Assembly (NCBI RefSeq): GCF_030406405.1
Contig: NZ_JAUEPL010000040.1
Span: 1 to 64,000 of the forward strand
Direction of reading: 5' to 3'
Length of the DNA stretch: 64,000 bases
Source: Streptomyces ficellus
Lineage (GTDB): Bacteria > Actinomycetota > Actinomycetes > Streptomycetales > Streptomycetaceae
Part shown: piece after piece, positions 7,820-14,715 of the stretch
Layout of the letters: each line of letters begins with the position of its first letter
Position numbering within the stretch: the stretch's first letter is position 1
The notes under the pieces: generated by a model
Database searches by the model: none
Seen by the model: the letters and a program-made list of their open reading frames with translations, nothing else
What the model was told of the DNA's origin: nothing
Translations under genes and position numbers: made by a program

Positions 7820-9143
7820 TCTGGCGGCGCAGCACTTCCCTGAGCCGGGACTCGAACGCCACCGCGGCCGGTTCTCGGCGGAAGGGCTCCAGCTGCTCGT
7901 AGAACTCCCGCAGGTGGCCGGCGACTCGTTGCGAGCTGACGGCCGCCGCAGGGGCCAGGGCATCCATGGCCGTGTGGCACGCCTCGTCGAGTTTGCCGCG
8001 CTGGAGTTGGGTGCGGGCGAGCCAGCAGGCGTGGAACGCGCGGCCTCGGTGGTTCGATGCGTGTTCACGGCGGAGGGCGTCCGCGATGAGGGGTTCGGCG
8101 AGGGCGGCTTCGCCCAGACGGCCGTGTGCGATGCCGGTGTCCACGATCAGCTTCGGCTCGTCGAAGTAGGCGACCCATGCCGGGTCCGGATCGCTGATGC
8201 TGATACGTCCGAAGTGGGTGTGGGCTTCCGAGATCGCGGTGTGGGTGGCGCTGCGGTTGCCGAGAGTGGCGTGGGCGAAGGCTTCACGCATCGCGAGCAT
8301 GGCCAATACGCGCGGTGTCGTTCCCGCCGCTGCTCGGGCCTGGTCCTGGGCGGCCGTGACGAGCGCGAGGGCGTCGCCGGGCTTGTCCTGGTACGTGGCC
8401 TGGAGGCTCATGCAGGCAAGGACGTTGGCCATGAACTGACGGTCCTCAATGGCCTTTGCCAAGCCAAGGGATTCGGTGAAGTAGGCGCGTGCCTGGTTGT
8501 ACTGGCGGGCGTCGAAGTAGGTCCACCCGGTGAGCCGGGCCAGCTCGGCCGCGATGCTGTGCAGTCCGTCCCGAAGGGGGGCGGGGCGGTGTTCCTTGAG
8601 GAGATCCACGACGTAGCGGAGCTGGCCGACGACCGCCGGCCGTAAGGTCTCGCCGCCGTGCTCGTCATCCCGGCGCCAGTAGTCCGCGATCGACGAGTGC
8701 AGCGCGTCCAGCGTCGACGGGCTGAGGTCTCGCTCGGCAGCAAGGGCGAGGATGCTGTCGACGTCCGCCCCCGGTAGTCCGACGGCCACCGGCTCGACGG
8801 CTGAGACCGGCACCTCGGCCGGTTCGCGGGGCGTGATCGTCAGGCCGGGCGGCGTCTCCCAGGAACGGCGGGCAAGGCCAAGCATGTGCCCGGGGATGCG
8901 TAGTCCGTCCGAAATCCGTTCGATCACGTCCATGTGCAGCAACTGCCGCCGTCCGGCGATCACCTCGCCCACGCGGCTCGGGGTGAGGTCGCAGCGGCGC
9001 GCGATCATCGATGGGTAGATGCCTGCTCGTGCCTTGACCAACTGAAAGATGCGACCGAAGTCCCTGGTCTGGCACGCCTCGATCATCACCGGGTCCGTGA
9101 GCAGGCTGACCGGGAGTTCCTTCGAGCGAGGTGGCTCGGGCAT
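7797..9143 (-). CDS. XRE-family regulator with TPR-like C-terminus
   Basis: A 448-residue protein. Residues about 25-85 form a Cro/C1-type helix-turn-helix (FQLVKARAGIYPSMIARRCD, LTPSRVGEVIAGRRQ). The rest is a chain of Ala-rich helical pairs typical of tetratricopeptide repeats (YNQARAYFTESLGLAKAIED, GEAALAEPLIADALRREHAS, GKLDEACHTAMDAL). This architecture is common in Streptomyces, where the TPR half senses a peptide or small ligand, as in the BldD/RRNPP-like groups. It is divergent from the radical SAM cassette and separated from it by a perfect 17-bp palindrome, so it is the obvious candidate regulator of that cassette. The ligand is unknown; the cassette's own peptide is an attractive guess. 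Confidence 0.85.
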   Translation of the reverse strand: MPEPPRSKELPVSLLTDPVMIEACQTRDFGRIFQLVKARAGIYPSMIARRCDLTPSRVGEVIAGRRQLLHMDVIERISDGLRIPGHMLGLARRSWETPPGLTITPREPAEVPVSAVEPVAVGLPGADVDSILALAAERDLSPSTLDALHSSIADYWRRDDEHGGETLRPAVVGQLRYVVDLLKEHRPAPLRDGLHSIAAELARLTGWTYFDARQYNQARAYFTESLGLAKAIEDRQFMANVLACMSLQATYQDKPGDALALVTAAQDQARAAAGTTPRVLAMLAMREAFAHATLGNRSATHTAISEAHTHFGRISISDPDPAWVAYFDEPKLIVDTGIAHGRLGEAALAEPLIADALRREHASNHRGRAFHACWLARTQLQRGKLDEACHTAMDALAPAAAVSSQRVAGHLREFYEQLEPFRREPAAVAFESRLREVLRRQISGSPRP

Positions 9144-9201
9144 CGGGCACGCTCCGGCATGAGAACTACGGATCGCTGCACTTGGTCAACCGAGGGTGAT
9201 G

Positions 9202-9218
9202 TTACCCAAGTTGGGTAA
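9202..9218. promoter_or_regulatory. Palindromic operator between regulator and peptide cassette
   Basis: TTACCCAAGTTGGGTAA is a perfect palindrome with 8-base arms around one central G, in an AT-richer patch of the intergenic region. It lies 59 bases upstream of the regulator's start and 49 bases before the first cassette gene, ideal for dual control by the XRE protein. Confidence 0.65.
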
Positions 9219-9266
9219 TCCGCTTGGCCTTTCTGGCCGAGCCCGCGGATCGCGATGCTCCTGACC

Positions 9267-9467
9267 ATGGCGAACGGACAGGACGACGTACGGATGACGT
9301 TGCGGGTCTCCCGCGACTCCGGCCAGACGTGGGGGCCTCCTACGGAGGTACGCGTGGGCGACGACCCGGTGGTCCCGGACAACCCGGGCCGCTTCCCGCC
9401 GTGCGTCTGTCCCCGGTGCGCGAAGCAGGAGCGGAACGCCGTCCCATCCTTCCGGATGGTGTCGTGA
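9267..9467 (+). CDS. Small CxCxxC protein, first gene of the peptide cassette
   Basis: A 66-residue protein starting MANGQDDVRMTLRVSRDSGQ. Its middle (DSGQTWGPPTEVRVGDDP) is polar. A Cys cluster follows (PPCVCPRCAKQE), which could bind zinc, and a short tail ends it. Its TGA overlaps the ATG of the next gene (TGATG), so the two are translationally coupled. I do not recognise the family. An alternative start at 9255 adds four residues. Position right after the palindromic operator suggests it belongs to the cassette, perhaps as an accessory or recognition protein. Confidence 0.5.
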   Translation: MANGQDDVRMTLRVSRDSGQTWGPPTEVRVGDDPVVPDNPGRFPPCVCPRCAKQERNAVPSFRMVS

Positions 9468-9796
9468 TGCGGTGCGCGCACTGGCGCCGGGTGCCCCTCG
9501 ACCTGGCACGGGAAGCGCGGGAGAAGTCGGCCGCCACGTACATCGACAGGGCGGTGCAGTGCCAACTGTCCGCGCACCACGACGGTGAACACTCCGGCCT
9601 CCTCACCGACGCCGGCGCGTACGGGACCGCAGTGTGGCTCCGCTGGCACGGGACGACCGAGGGACAGCTCGTCGTACTGCCGGACTGCCCGGTGTCCGCC
9701 CCGGGGCCCGACGGTGAGGGCTGCTGTCTCTTCGCCGACCACGCCAAGCGGCACACCTGGGAAGGCGCCCTGGAGGAGGTCTCGTGCACCAGCTGA
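9467..9796 (+). CDS. Small hypothetical protein upstream of the radical SAM enzyme
   Basis: A 109-residue protein (MRCAHWRRVPLDLAREAREK onward) with several Cys and His residues (CQLSAHHDGEHSG, CCLFADHAKRHTW) suggestive of metal binding but forming no motif I know. It starts inside the stop of the preceding gene, and its end overlaps the GTG start of the radical SAM gene by 13 bases, so three genes form one tightly coupled unit. Possible roles are precursor recognition or a partner enzyme. No homology is claimed. Confidence 0.6.
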   Translation: MRCAHWRRVPLDLAREAREKSAATYIDRAVQCQLSAHHDGEHSGLLTDAGAYGTAVWLRWHGTTEGQLVVLPDCPVSAPGPDGEGCCLFADHAKRHTWEGALEEVSCTS

Positions 9797-10902
9797 TCGC
9801 ATGCCCGTACAACGGTACGTTTCTGATCGCCCGCCCCGGCTGCAAGGGCGGTATGCGCATCCCCCGGACGCTGTACGAAGAGCTGACCTCGACCGCCGAG
9901 AGCAGCAGCCCTCTGCCGGTCTGGCTCCTCGACCACGCCCGCACCGCCTGGGACGTGGACCTGGCGGGTGCGGTGATGCGGGACGCCGTTCTCGTACGCC
10001 CCGAGACCCGCCTCGGCTACGGCCGGGCCACGTACGAGATCAACAAGGGCTGCAACTTCAACTGCGAGCACTGCTACCTCGCGGAACGGAAGTTCGAAGG
10101 GCTGCCCTGGCCGGACAAGGTCCGGCTCCTGCGCCTGCTGCGGGATGCCGGGGTGCTGTGGCTCCAATTCACCGGCGGCGAGCCGCTGATCGACCGCGAC
10201 TTCGTGGACGCGTACGCGCTCGCTCACCGCTCCGGGATGCTGATCGAGATCCTGACCAACGGCTCCCGGCTCCACCGCCCCGAGATCATCGACCTGCTGC
10301 ACGACCTGCCACCGCACAAGGTGACCATCTCCCTCTACGGGGCGACCCCGGACAGCTTCGACTCGCTCACCCGCAGGCCGGGAGCGTTCAAGCTGGTCGA
10401 GAAGGGGCTCGTCGCGGCGCGCGAGGCCGGCATCGCGCTGGAACTGGCGCTGATCATCACCCGGCACAACGCCCACGAGCTGGACGCCATGCGGGCCCTC
10501 GTCGAGCGGTACGGGGCGGGCCGCCAGGAGTACGGCACGATCTCCCGCACATACACGGGCACGCCCGAACCCCTGGCCGCGCAGGCGCCCGGCTTCCTGG
10601 ACAAGACCAGCGTCTTCAAGGGCTGCCCCGCCGGCCACACCTTCTTCCATGTCGACCCGCACGGCCTCGCGACCATGTGCAAGGTCGGCCGCGAGAACCC
10701 CATCGACCTCATGACCGAGGGCTTGGACGGACTCGTCCGTCTGCCCGGCATCGCCGATGCCCAGATGCTTCGCACCGGTGGCTGCGGCGGCTGTCGACTC
10801 TCCGGAACCTGCCGGGTCTGCCGACCGCTCGCCAAGGCGTACCAGGAGGCGAAGGCACCACTGAACACCTACTGCCAACACGGAAGCGAGGAAACGCAAT
10901 GA
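9784..10902 (+). CDS. Radical SAM/SPASM peptide-modifying enzyme (candidate RiPP maturase)
   Basis: A 372-residue enzyme. The N-terminal 75 residues lack the barrel and may act in peptide recognition. The 4Fe-4S cluster motif is C90-NFN-C94-EH-C97, with FTGGEPL as the SAM-binding GGE and ISLYGATPDSFDSL further on. The C-terminal third is a SPASM-type auxiliary cluster domain with about seven cysteines (CPAGHTFFHVDPHG, TMCK, GGCGGCRLSGTCRVCRP, YCQH). SPASM enzymes next to very short genes usually install thioether or carbon-carbon crosslinks in peptides. Here the last two bases of the gene overlap the start of a 45-residue peptide gene (ATGA), a strong sign of an enzyme-substrate pair. The GTG start at 9784 overlaps the upstream gene. 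Confidence 0.85.
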   Translation: MHQLIACPYNGTFLIARPGCKGGMRIPRTLYEELTSTAESSSPLPVWLLDHARTAWDVDLAGAVMRDAVLVRPETRLGYGRATYEINKGCNFNCEHCYLAERKFEGLPWPDKVRLLRLLRDAGVLWLQFTGGEPLIDRDFVDAYALAHRSGMLIEILTNGSRLHRPEIIDLLHDLPPHKVTISLYGATPDSFDSLTRRPGAFKLVEKGLVAAREAGIALELALIITRHNAHELDAMRALVERYGAGRQEYGTISRTYTGTPEPLAAQAPGFLDKTSVFKGCPAGHTFFHVDPHGLATMCKVGRENPIDLMTEGLDGLVRLPGIADAQMLRTGGCGGCRLSGTCRVCRPLAKAYQEAKAPLNTYCQHGSEETQ

Positions 10903-11036
10903 CCGCTGTCATGGTGGAGATCAGCCCCCGACCGCCCGCGCCGGAGGAGCCCGAGGGGGTGGTCCTCCTGGAGGACCTGGAGGTGCTGACCGAAGGCGCG
11001 GTCCCGGGATGCAACGACGACAACCCGTACCGGTAG
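10899..11036 (+). CDS. 45-residue candidate RiPP precursor peptide
   Basis: A short gene starting in the stop codon of the radical SAM gene. The peptide has a Pro/Glu-rich acidic leader (residues 7-33: EISPRPPAPEEPEG, then VVLLEDLEVLTEG) and a contrasting end AVPGCNDDNPYR with a single Cys, two Asp, two Asn and one Tyr. A hydrophobic acidic leader segment (VVLLEDLEVL) is typical of recognition sequences bound by modifying enzymes. Likely core residues are 38-45; a thioether between C38 and a nearby Asp or Asn, or a ring on Tyr44, would fit the enzyme class, but this is inference. A strong terminator follows 20 bases later. No transporter or protease gene is adjacent. Confidence 0.7.
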   Translation: MTAVMVEISPRPPAPEEPEGVVLLEDLEVLTEGAVPGCNDDNPYR

Positions 11037-11056
11037 ACACCCGGCCGCACAGAACC

Positions 11057-11095
11057 GCGGGGGTTTCGGGACGTTCTTCCGTCCGAAGCCCCCGC
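11057..11095 (+). terminator. Strong hairpin after the precursor gene
   Basis: A near-perfect stem of about 16 bp (GCGGGGGTTTCGG-ACG with GCGGGGGCTTCGGACG complement, loop TTCTTC) ends the cassette transcript before the kinase-like gene, whose expression would then need readthrough or its own promoter. Confidence 0.7.
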
Positions 11096-11125
11096 ACCAC
11101 TACACCCATGGAAGAGTGATGTCCC

Positions 11126-11947
11126 ATGGCGACCACCCGCCTCGGCCTCGGCCGACTGCCGCCCGCCGCCCGCGGCGCCATCGAAGAGCACACCGGCCCC
11201 CTCCTCACGGTCGAGGAGGCAGCCGAGGGGTTCAACAGCGAGATCGCGGCCCGCGTCACCTCCGCCACGGGCACCTGGCACATCAAGGGCCTGCGCACCG
11301 ACCACCCCCGCGCCTGGACCCAGCACCGGGAGGCCGCCGTCGCACCCTTCCTCACCGGCCTGGCCCCCGCCCTCCGCTGGCGTGTCGAGACCGCCGGATG
11401 GGACCTCCTCGGCTTCGAAGCCCTCGAAGGCCACCACGCCGACTACGCCCCCGGCTCCCCCGACCTCCCCGAAGTCGCCGCCCTCCTGCGCCGCCTCGGC
11501 GAGACCCCCTGCCCCAGCATCGAACTACGCCACGCCGAACAGCGCCTGGAGCACTACGCCGCCCACCCCGACGACCTCCGCTTCTTCGCCGGGACCCACC
11601 TCCTCCACACCGACCTGAACAACGCCAACGTCCTCACCGACGACCACGCCCCCCAGGGCAATCGAGCCCGCCTGGTCGACTGGGCGTGGGCGACCCGCGG
11701 AGCGGCCTGGCTCGACGCCGGCTACTGGATCATCTGGCTCATCGCCTGCGGCCACACCCCCGCATCGGCCGAAGGGTGGGCCGCCGAGATCCCCGCCTGG
11801 CACACCGCCCCCGCCGAGGGCATCACCGCCTTCGCCACCGCCAACGCCAACGTCTGGTCCGAGATCAGCACCGCCGACCCCGACCCGTGGACCCTGCGCC
11901 TCGCAACTGCCGCCACTGCCTGGCACGCACACCGCAGGGCTGGTTGA
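11126..11947 (+). CDS. APH-fold phosphotransferase
   Basis: A 273-residue protein with the aminoglycoside phosphotransferase/protein-kinase-like fold. The catalytic loop is HTDLNNANVL (H-x-D-x4-N) near residue 160, and RLVDWAWATRG is the metal-binding DFG equivalent. The N-terminal lobe is divergent but keeps a Lys in WHIKGL near residue 52. Family members phosphorylate antibiotics, sugars, amines or peptides. It lies 90 bases behind the peptide gene, past a terminator, so it may tailor the product, give self-resistance, or be independent. ATG start at 11126 with a ribosome site GGAAGAG (11108-11114) upstream. Confidence 0.8.
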   Translation: MATTRLGLGRLPPAARGAIEEHTGPLLTVEEAAEGFNSEIAARVTSATGTWHIKGLRTDHPRAWTQHREAAVAPFLTGLAPALRWRVETAGWDLLGFEALEGHHADYAPGSPDLPEVAALLRRLGETPCPSIELRHAEQRLEHYAAHPDDLRFFAGTHLLHTDLNNANVLTDDHAPQGNRARLVDWAWATRGAAWLDAGYWIIWLIACGHTPASAEGWAAEIPAWHTAPAEGITAFATANANVWSEISTADPDPWTLRLATAATAWHAHRRAG

Positions 11948-12472
11948 ACCCAACCTCCACTCGGTTGGCCGAACGAGCGGCAGCCGGAGCGGCTTCGGCC
12001 GGTGTCCTGTTCGGGTTGGGGTCGGGCATGTTCGGGGGGCCGTACGCTGGCCCGGCAACTCGGCAGGCTTTGCCCCAGCCCGGAATTTGAACGAGTGGTT
12101 TCGACCAGCACCCCGCGCGTGGGCTCGGGCTGGACGGATACAGGCAAGTCCTTCGACACCCGGGGTCTCAAGAAGCGAGCCCGCAAGGCACCCGCTCCGT
12201 TCCATGTCCCCCTCGCCGTGCACCGTACAGAGTGGTCGGCAGAGCCAACTTGGCCGGGGTGACGCCGGGGCGCTCTCAGCTTGGGAGTCACCGGCCGAAC
12301 GGGATTGGGTGGAATCCTGAGCTGCGGAGAAAGCCGTCCGGCACTGTACGGGGGGCTGCCTTCCTGCCCGCTGTTGACCGCGGTTCTCTCCTGGTTCTGG
12401 CATGCATGTGGCACGGACCGTAGATCTGGCTTGGGTCTTCCGAACGGCTGGTCACCGTCGCATAGTTCGGTG
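11948..12472. other. Gene-poor stretch in islet A
   Basis: 525 bases with no convincing gene. Frames open on either strand have mixed third-position composition and no ribosome sites. GC is lower than the flanks. It could be decayed coding sequence; nothing recognisable remains. Confidence 0.5.
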
Positions 12473-12820
12473 ATGAAGCTGACCATAACCGTTCTGACTT
12501 TGGCTGGCGGTTTGCTGCCAGCGCTCGGGGTGCTGCGGCTCTGGCGAGACGTAGACGGTCGACGAAAGCGGCTCCGAGCCCTGTTCGCGCGGGTGGAAGA
12601 GATCAGGACCGACCCCACGCTGTCGCCCGATGAGCGGTCGCGCCGGCTTGAACAGGAAGCTCCGACCGCGAGCACCTGGACTGATGTTCTCCACATCAGG
12701 GAACGCATCGAGCTGGCCAGCTTGGAGCAAGCGCCGGAGGTCACTGTCCCTGCTCTGTTGGCTAGCGCTGGGCTCGCCTGCGCGACCGTTGCAGGGCTGC
12801 TGTCCACGTGGTTCGACTGA
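12473..12820 (+). CDS. Small two-span membrane protein, hypothetical
   Basis: A 115-residue protein with a hydrophobic segment at each end (LTITVLTLAGGLLPALGVLR near residues 3-22 and VPALLASAGLACATVAGLLS near 92-112). The middle is charged and helical, with Arg/Glu-rich heptads (RKRLRALFARVEEIR, DERSRRLEQE). Start at the ATG 12473. The longer upstream frame (from 12281) adds Cys/Trp-rich random-looking residues. Third-position GC is lower than in core genes, in keeping with the surrounding island. The family is unknown. Confidence 0.5.
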   Translation: MKLTITVLTLAGGLLPALGVLRLWRDVDGRRKRLRALFARVEEIRTDPTLSPDERSRRLEQEAPTASTWTDVLHIRERIELASLEQAPEVTVPALLASAGLACATVAGLLSTWFD

Positions 12821-12860
12821 CCGACGAGGTCGTTGCGGCCAATTATCGGGCAACACTTAG

Positions 12861-13052
12861 GCCGCCCAGGAGCGTGGTCAGCAGCACTCCAACAACCTGA
12901 TCGCCCGCGCGCTCGACGAGGGGGATCAGCCCTGGCCCACAGATGGCCCATACGCACTGGTCAAGGCCGGGATGCGGGCGAGGAAGGGTGAAACACGCTG
13001 CAGGCAAAAGGGGTGCTCCGAGGACGGGGCACCCCTTCTGACCAGCACCTAA
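12861..13052 (+). pseudogene. C-terminal coding remnant beside the middle att copy
   Basis: A 63-codon open frame directly after an in-frame TAG and lacking a usable start. The translated text (AAQERGQQHSNNLIARALDE, then WPTDGPYALVKAGMRARKG) has protein-like composition and about 80 % GC at third positions. It ends 12 bases before the middle tRNA-derived repeat, where an element's integrase or replication gene often ends. Probably the tail of a lost element gene. Confidence 0.35.
13008..13037. terminator. tRNA-type terminator at the middle att copy
   Basis: AAGGGGTGC / GCACCCCTT, the same 9-bp stem as beside the left and right tRNA copies, inside the end of the coding remnant. Confidence 0.65.
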
Positions 13053-13064
13053 GCTGACCTGCAT

Positions 13065-13122
13065 GCGGTGGGTGTGGGATTTGAACCCACGGTGGCTCGC
13101 GCCACGACGGTTTTCAAGACCG
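13065..13122 (-). repeat. Middle attachment-site copy (AICE left end)
   Basis: Fifty-eight bases identical to 28713-28770 of the intact tRNA-Ser gene, through the anticodon loop into the 5' anticodon stem (AAGACCG). Together with the intact gene it brackets the 15.6-kb AICE. The match is three bases longer than that of the left copy. Confidence 0.9.
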
Positions 13123-13385
13123 GCCGTGCGTGATCCTCCATCTATCCCCCCACCAGGAAGTTCATTGAAGGGGCCGAGCCTGCCTGCGCCTGTCTGGCCA
13201 GAGGATGGCCAAGGCGCTCTGTCAGTAGGACGTAGGACTGCCCCTCTCGGTCGGCGCCGTCGTGAGCCCTCTGTCCCTAGCGATGGAGGGCTCACGGTCG
13301 TCTAGGCGTCGACCGTAGCCAACATCAGAGGCACAGATGAGCTGTGCTTCGAACCTAAACAGAGGGACGTGGGATCATCGTCACC

Positions 13386-14570
13386 ATGCCAGACCTAGAC
13401 GCCGCCCCTCGACCGCTGACCGTTGCTGGGCTCTTCGCCGGCATCGGAGGTGTCGAGCTCGGTCTGAAGGCAGCGGGCATGCAAACGAAGCTTCTTTGCG
13501 AGTGGTGGGAACCCGCGCAAGCGGTACTAGAGCATCACTTTCCGGGCGTTCCGCTGCACGACGACATCCAGACGCTCAAGGCCCTGCCCGATGTGGACGT
13601 GGTAACCGCTGGGTTCCCATGCACTGACCTTTCACAGGCAGGGCGTACAGCAGGAATCCACGGCGAAGCATCAGGGATGGTCAAGCATCTCTTCGAGCTT
13701 CTTGAGGACGCTTCACCGCGCTGGGTCGTCATCGAGAACGTGCGCAACATGTTGGCGCTCGATCGCGGCACAGCCATGGAGTACCTGGTCAGCGAATTTG
13801 AGCGCCTGGGCTACCGCTGGGCCTATCGGCTCGTGGACTCCCGATTCACTGGCGTGCCGCAACGACGCCAGAGGGTGATCTTCGTGGCGTCGCGAACAGA
13901 AGATCCGCGCGGCGTGCTGTTCGCAGATGATGCCGGCGAACGCCCTGAGAGTGACTACCGCGAGGACGCCTTCGGGTTCTACTGGACAGAGGGCAACACC
14001 GGTCTTGGGTGGGCTCAGGACGCGCTGCCCACACTGAAGGGGGGGTCCGGACTCGGCATCCCTTCCTCACCCGCTATGTGGATTCGAGACGCCGAGCCTG
14101 GCCGGGCCATCGTCACACCTCGCATCGAAGATGCTGAGGTCCTCCAAGGGTTCCCCCGCGGCTGGACCGAGCCAGCCTTGAAGAGAGCGAAGCCTGGAGT
14201 CCGGTGGAAGCTCGTGGGAAACGCCGTGACTGTCGGCGTCTCGCGGTGGGTAGGGCGGCGGCTGCTTACGCCCGGGGAGTACGACGAGACTGGCCAGATA
14301 ATCCTCCCAAAGGGCATGCGCTGGCCCACGGCTGCTTGGGGCACGCCGGATGAACGCTGGGCCGCCGCAGTGTCTTTGTGGCCGGAGCGCAGCTCCTATC
14401 AACACCTGCTCGACGTCGTGGACACCAACGAGGCGCCGCCACTGAGCCTACGCGCGACCGCGGGATTCCATGGGCGGCTACTCAGAAGCCGATTGCGCTA
14501 CCCGCAGGCGTTCTCGGACGCGCTGAAGCTACATGCGGAGCGTATGGCTGAGCCGGCACCAGTCGCCTAG
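13386..14570 (+). CDS. DNA (cytosine-5) methyltransferase, cargo of the AICE
   Basis: A 394-residue C5-methyltransferase. Motif I is LFAGIGGVELGLKAAGM (residues about 16-32). The catalytic Pro-Cys lies in GFPCTDLSQAG (Cys near residue 79). Motif VI is ENVRNML, motif VIII FTGVPQRRQRVIFVAS, and motif X RWKLVGNAVTVGVSRWVGRR. All are in the usual order, so it should be active. The recognition domain between VIII and IX is short. It methylates cytosine in host DNA. It is followed at 145 bases, same strand, by a DUF4263 nuclease gene, which makes the pair look like an unusual restriction-modification or defence set. GC is lower than the core. Confidence 0.92.
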   Translation: MPDLDAAPRPLTVAGLFAGIGGVELGLKAAGMQTKLLCEWWEPAQAVLEHHFPGVPLHDDIQTLKALPDVDVVTAGFPCTDLSQAGRTAGIHGEASGMVKHLFELLEDASPRWVVIENVRNMLALDRGTAMEYLVSEFERLGYRWAYRLVDSRFTGVPQRRQRVIFVASRTEDPRGVLFADDAGERPESDYREDAFGFYWTEGNTGLGWAQDALPTLKGGSGLGIPSSPAMWIRDAEPGRAIVTPRIEDAEVLQGFPRGWTEPALKRAKPGVRWKLVGNAVTVGVSRWVGRRLLTPGEYDETGQIILPKGMRWPTAAWGTPDERWAAAVSLWPERSSYQHLLDVVDTNEAPPLSLRATAGFHGRLLRSRLRYPQAFSDALKLHAERMAEPAPVA

Positions 14571-14574
14571 TCAT

Positions 14575-14618
14575 CTGCTCCTGCGGTGGGGCCCGCCAGG
14601 GCCCCACCGCAGGAGCAG
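14575..14618. terminator. 20-bp perfect hairpin between methyltransferase and nuclease
   Basis: A perfect 20-bp stem with a four-base loop (arms 14575-14594 and 14599-14618) starts five bases after the methyltransferase stop. It will stop most transcripts, so the nuclease needs its own promoter or limited readthrough. It is longer than any other stem in the window. Confidence 0.8.
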
Positions 14619-14715
14619 AGACGTTGGTTTTCCCATCCCCCGGCAACGAGCAGGGGCCTGATCTGAGCAACTAAATCACTGCGGGTGCGGACGCGAAGTG
14701 CCTAGACTTCACAGC

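Noticed and set aside
9784..11036. Calling the cassette mycofactocin, FxSxx/FxsB or PQQ-like
   Set aside because: The peptide lacks the ending of MftA, the FxSxx C-terminus, and the E-x3-Y of PqqA, and the partner genes of those pathways are absent.
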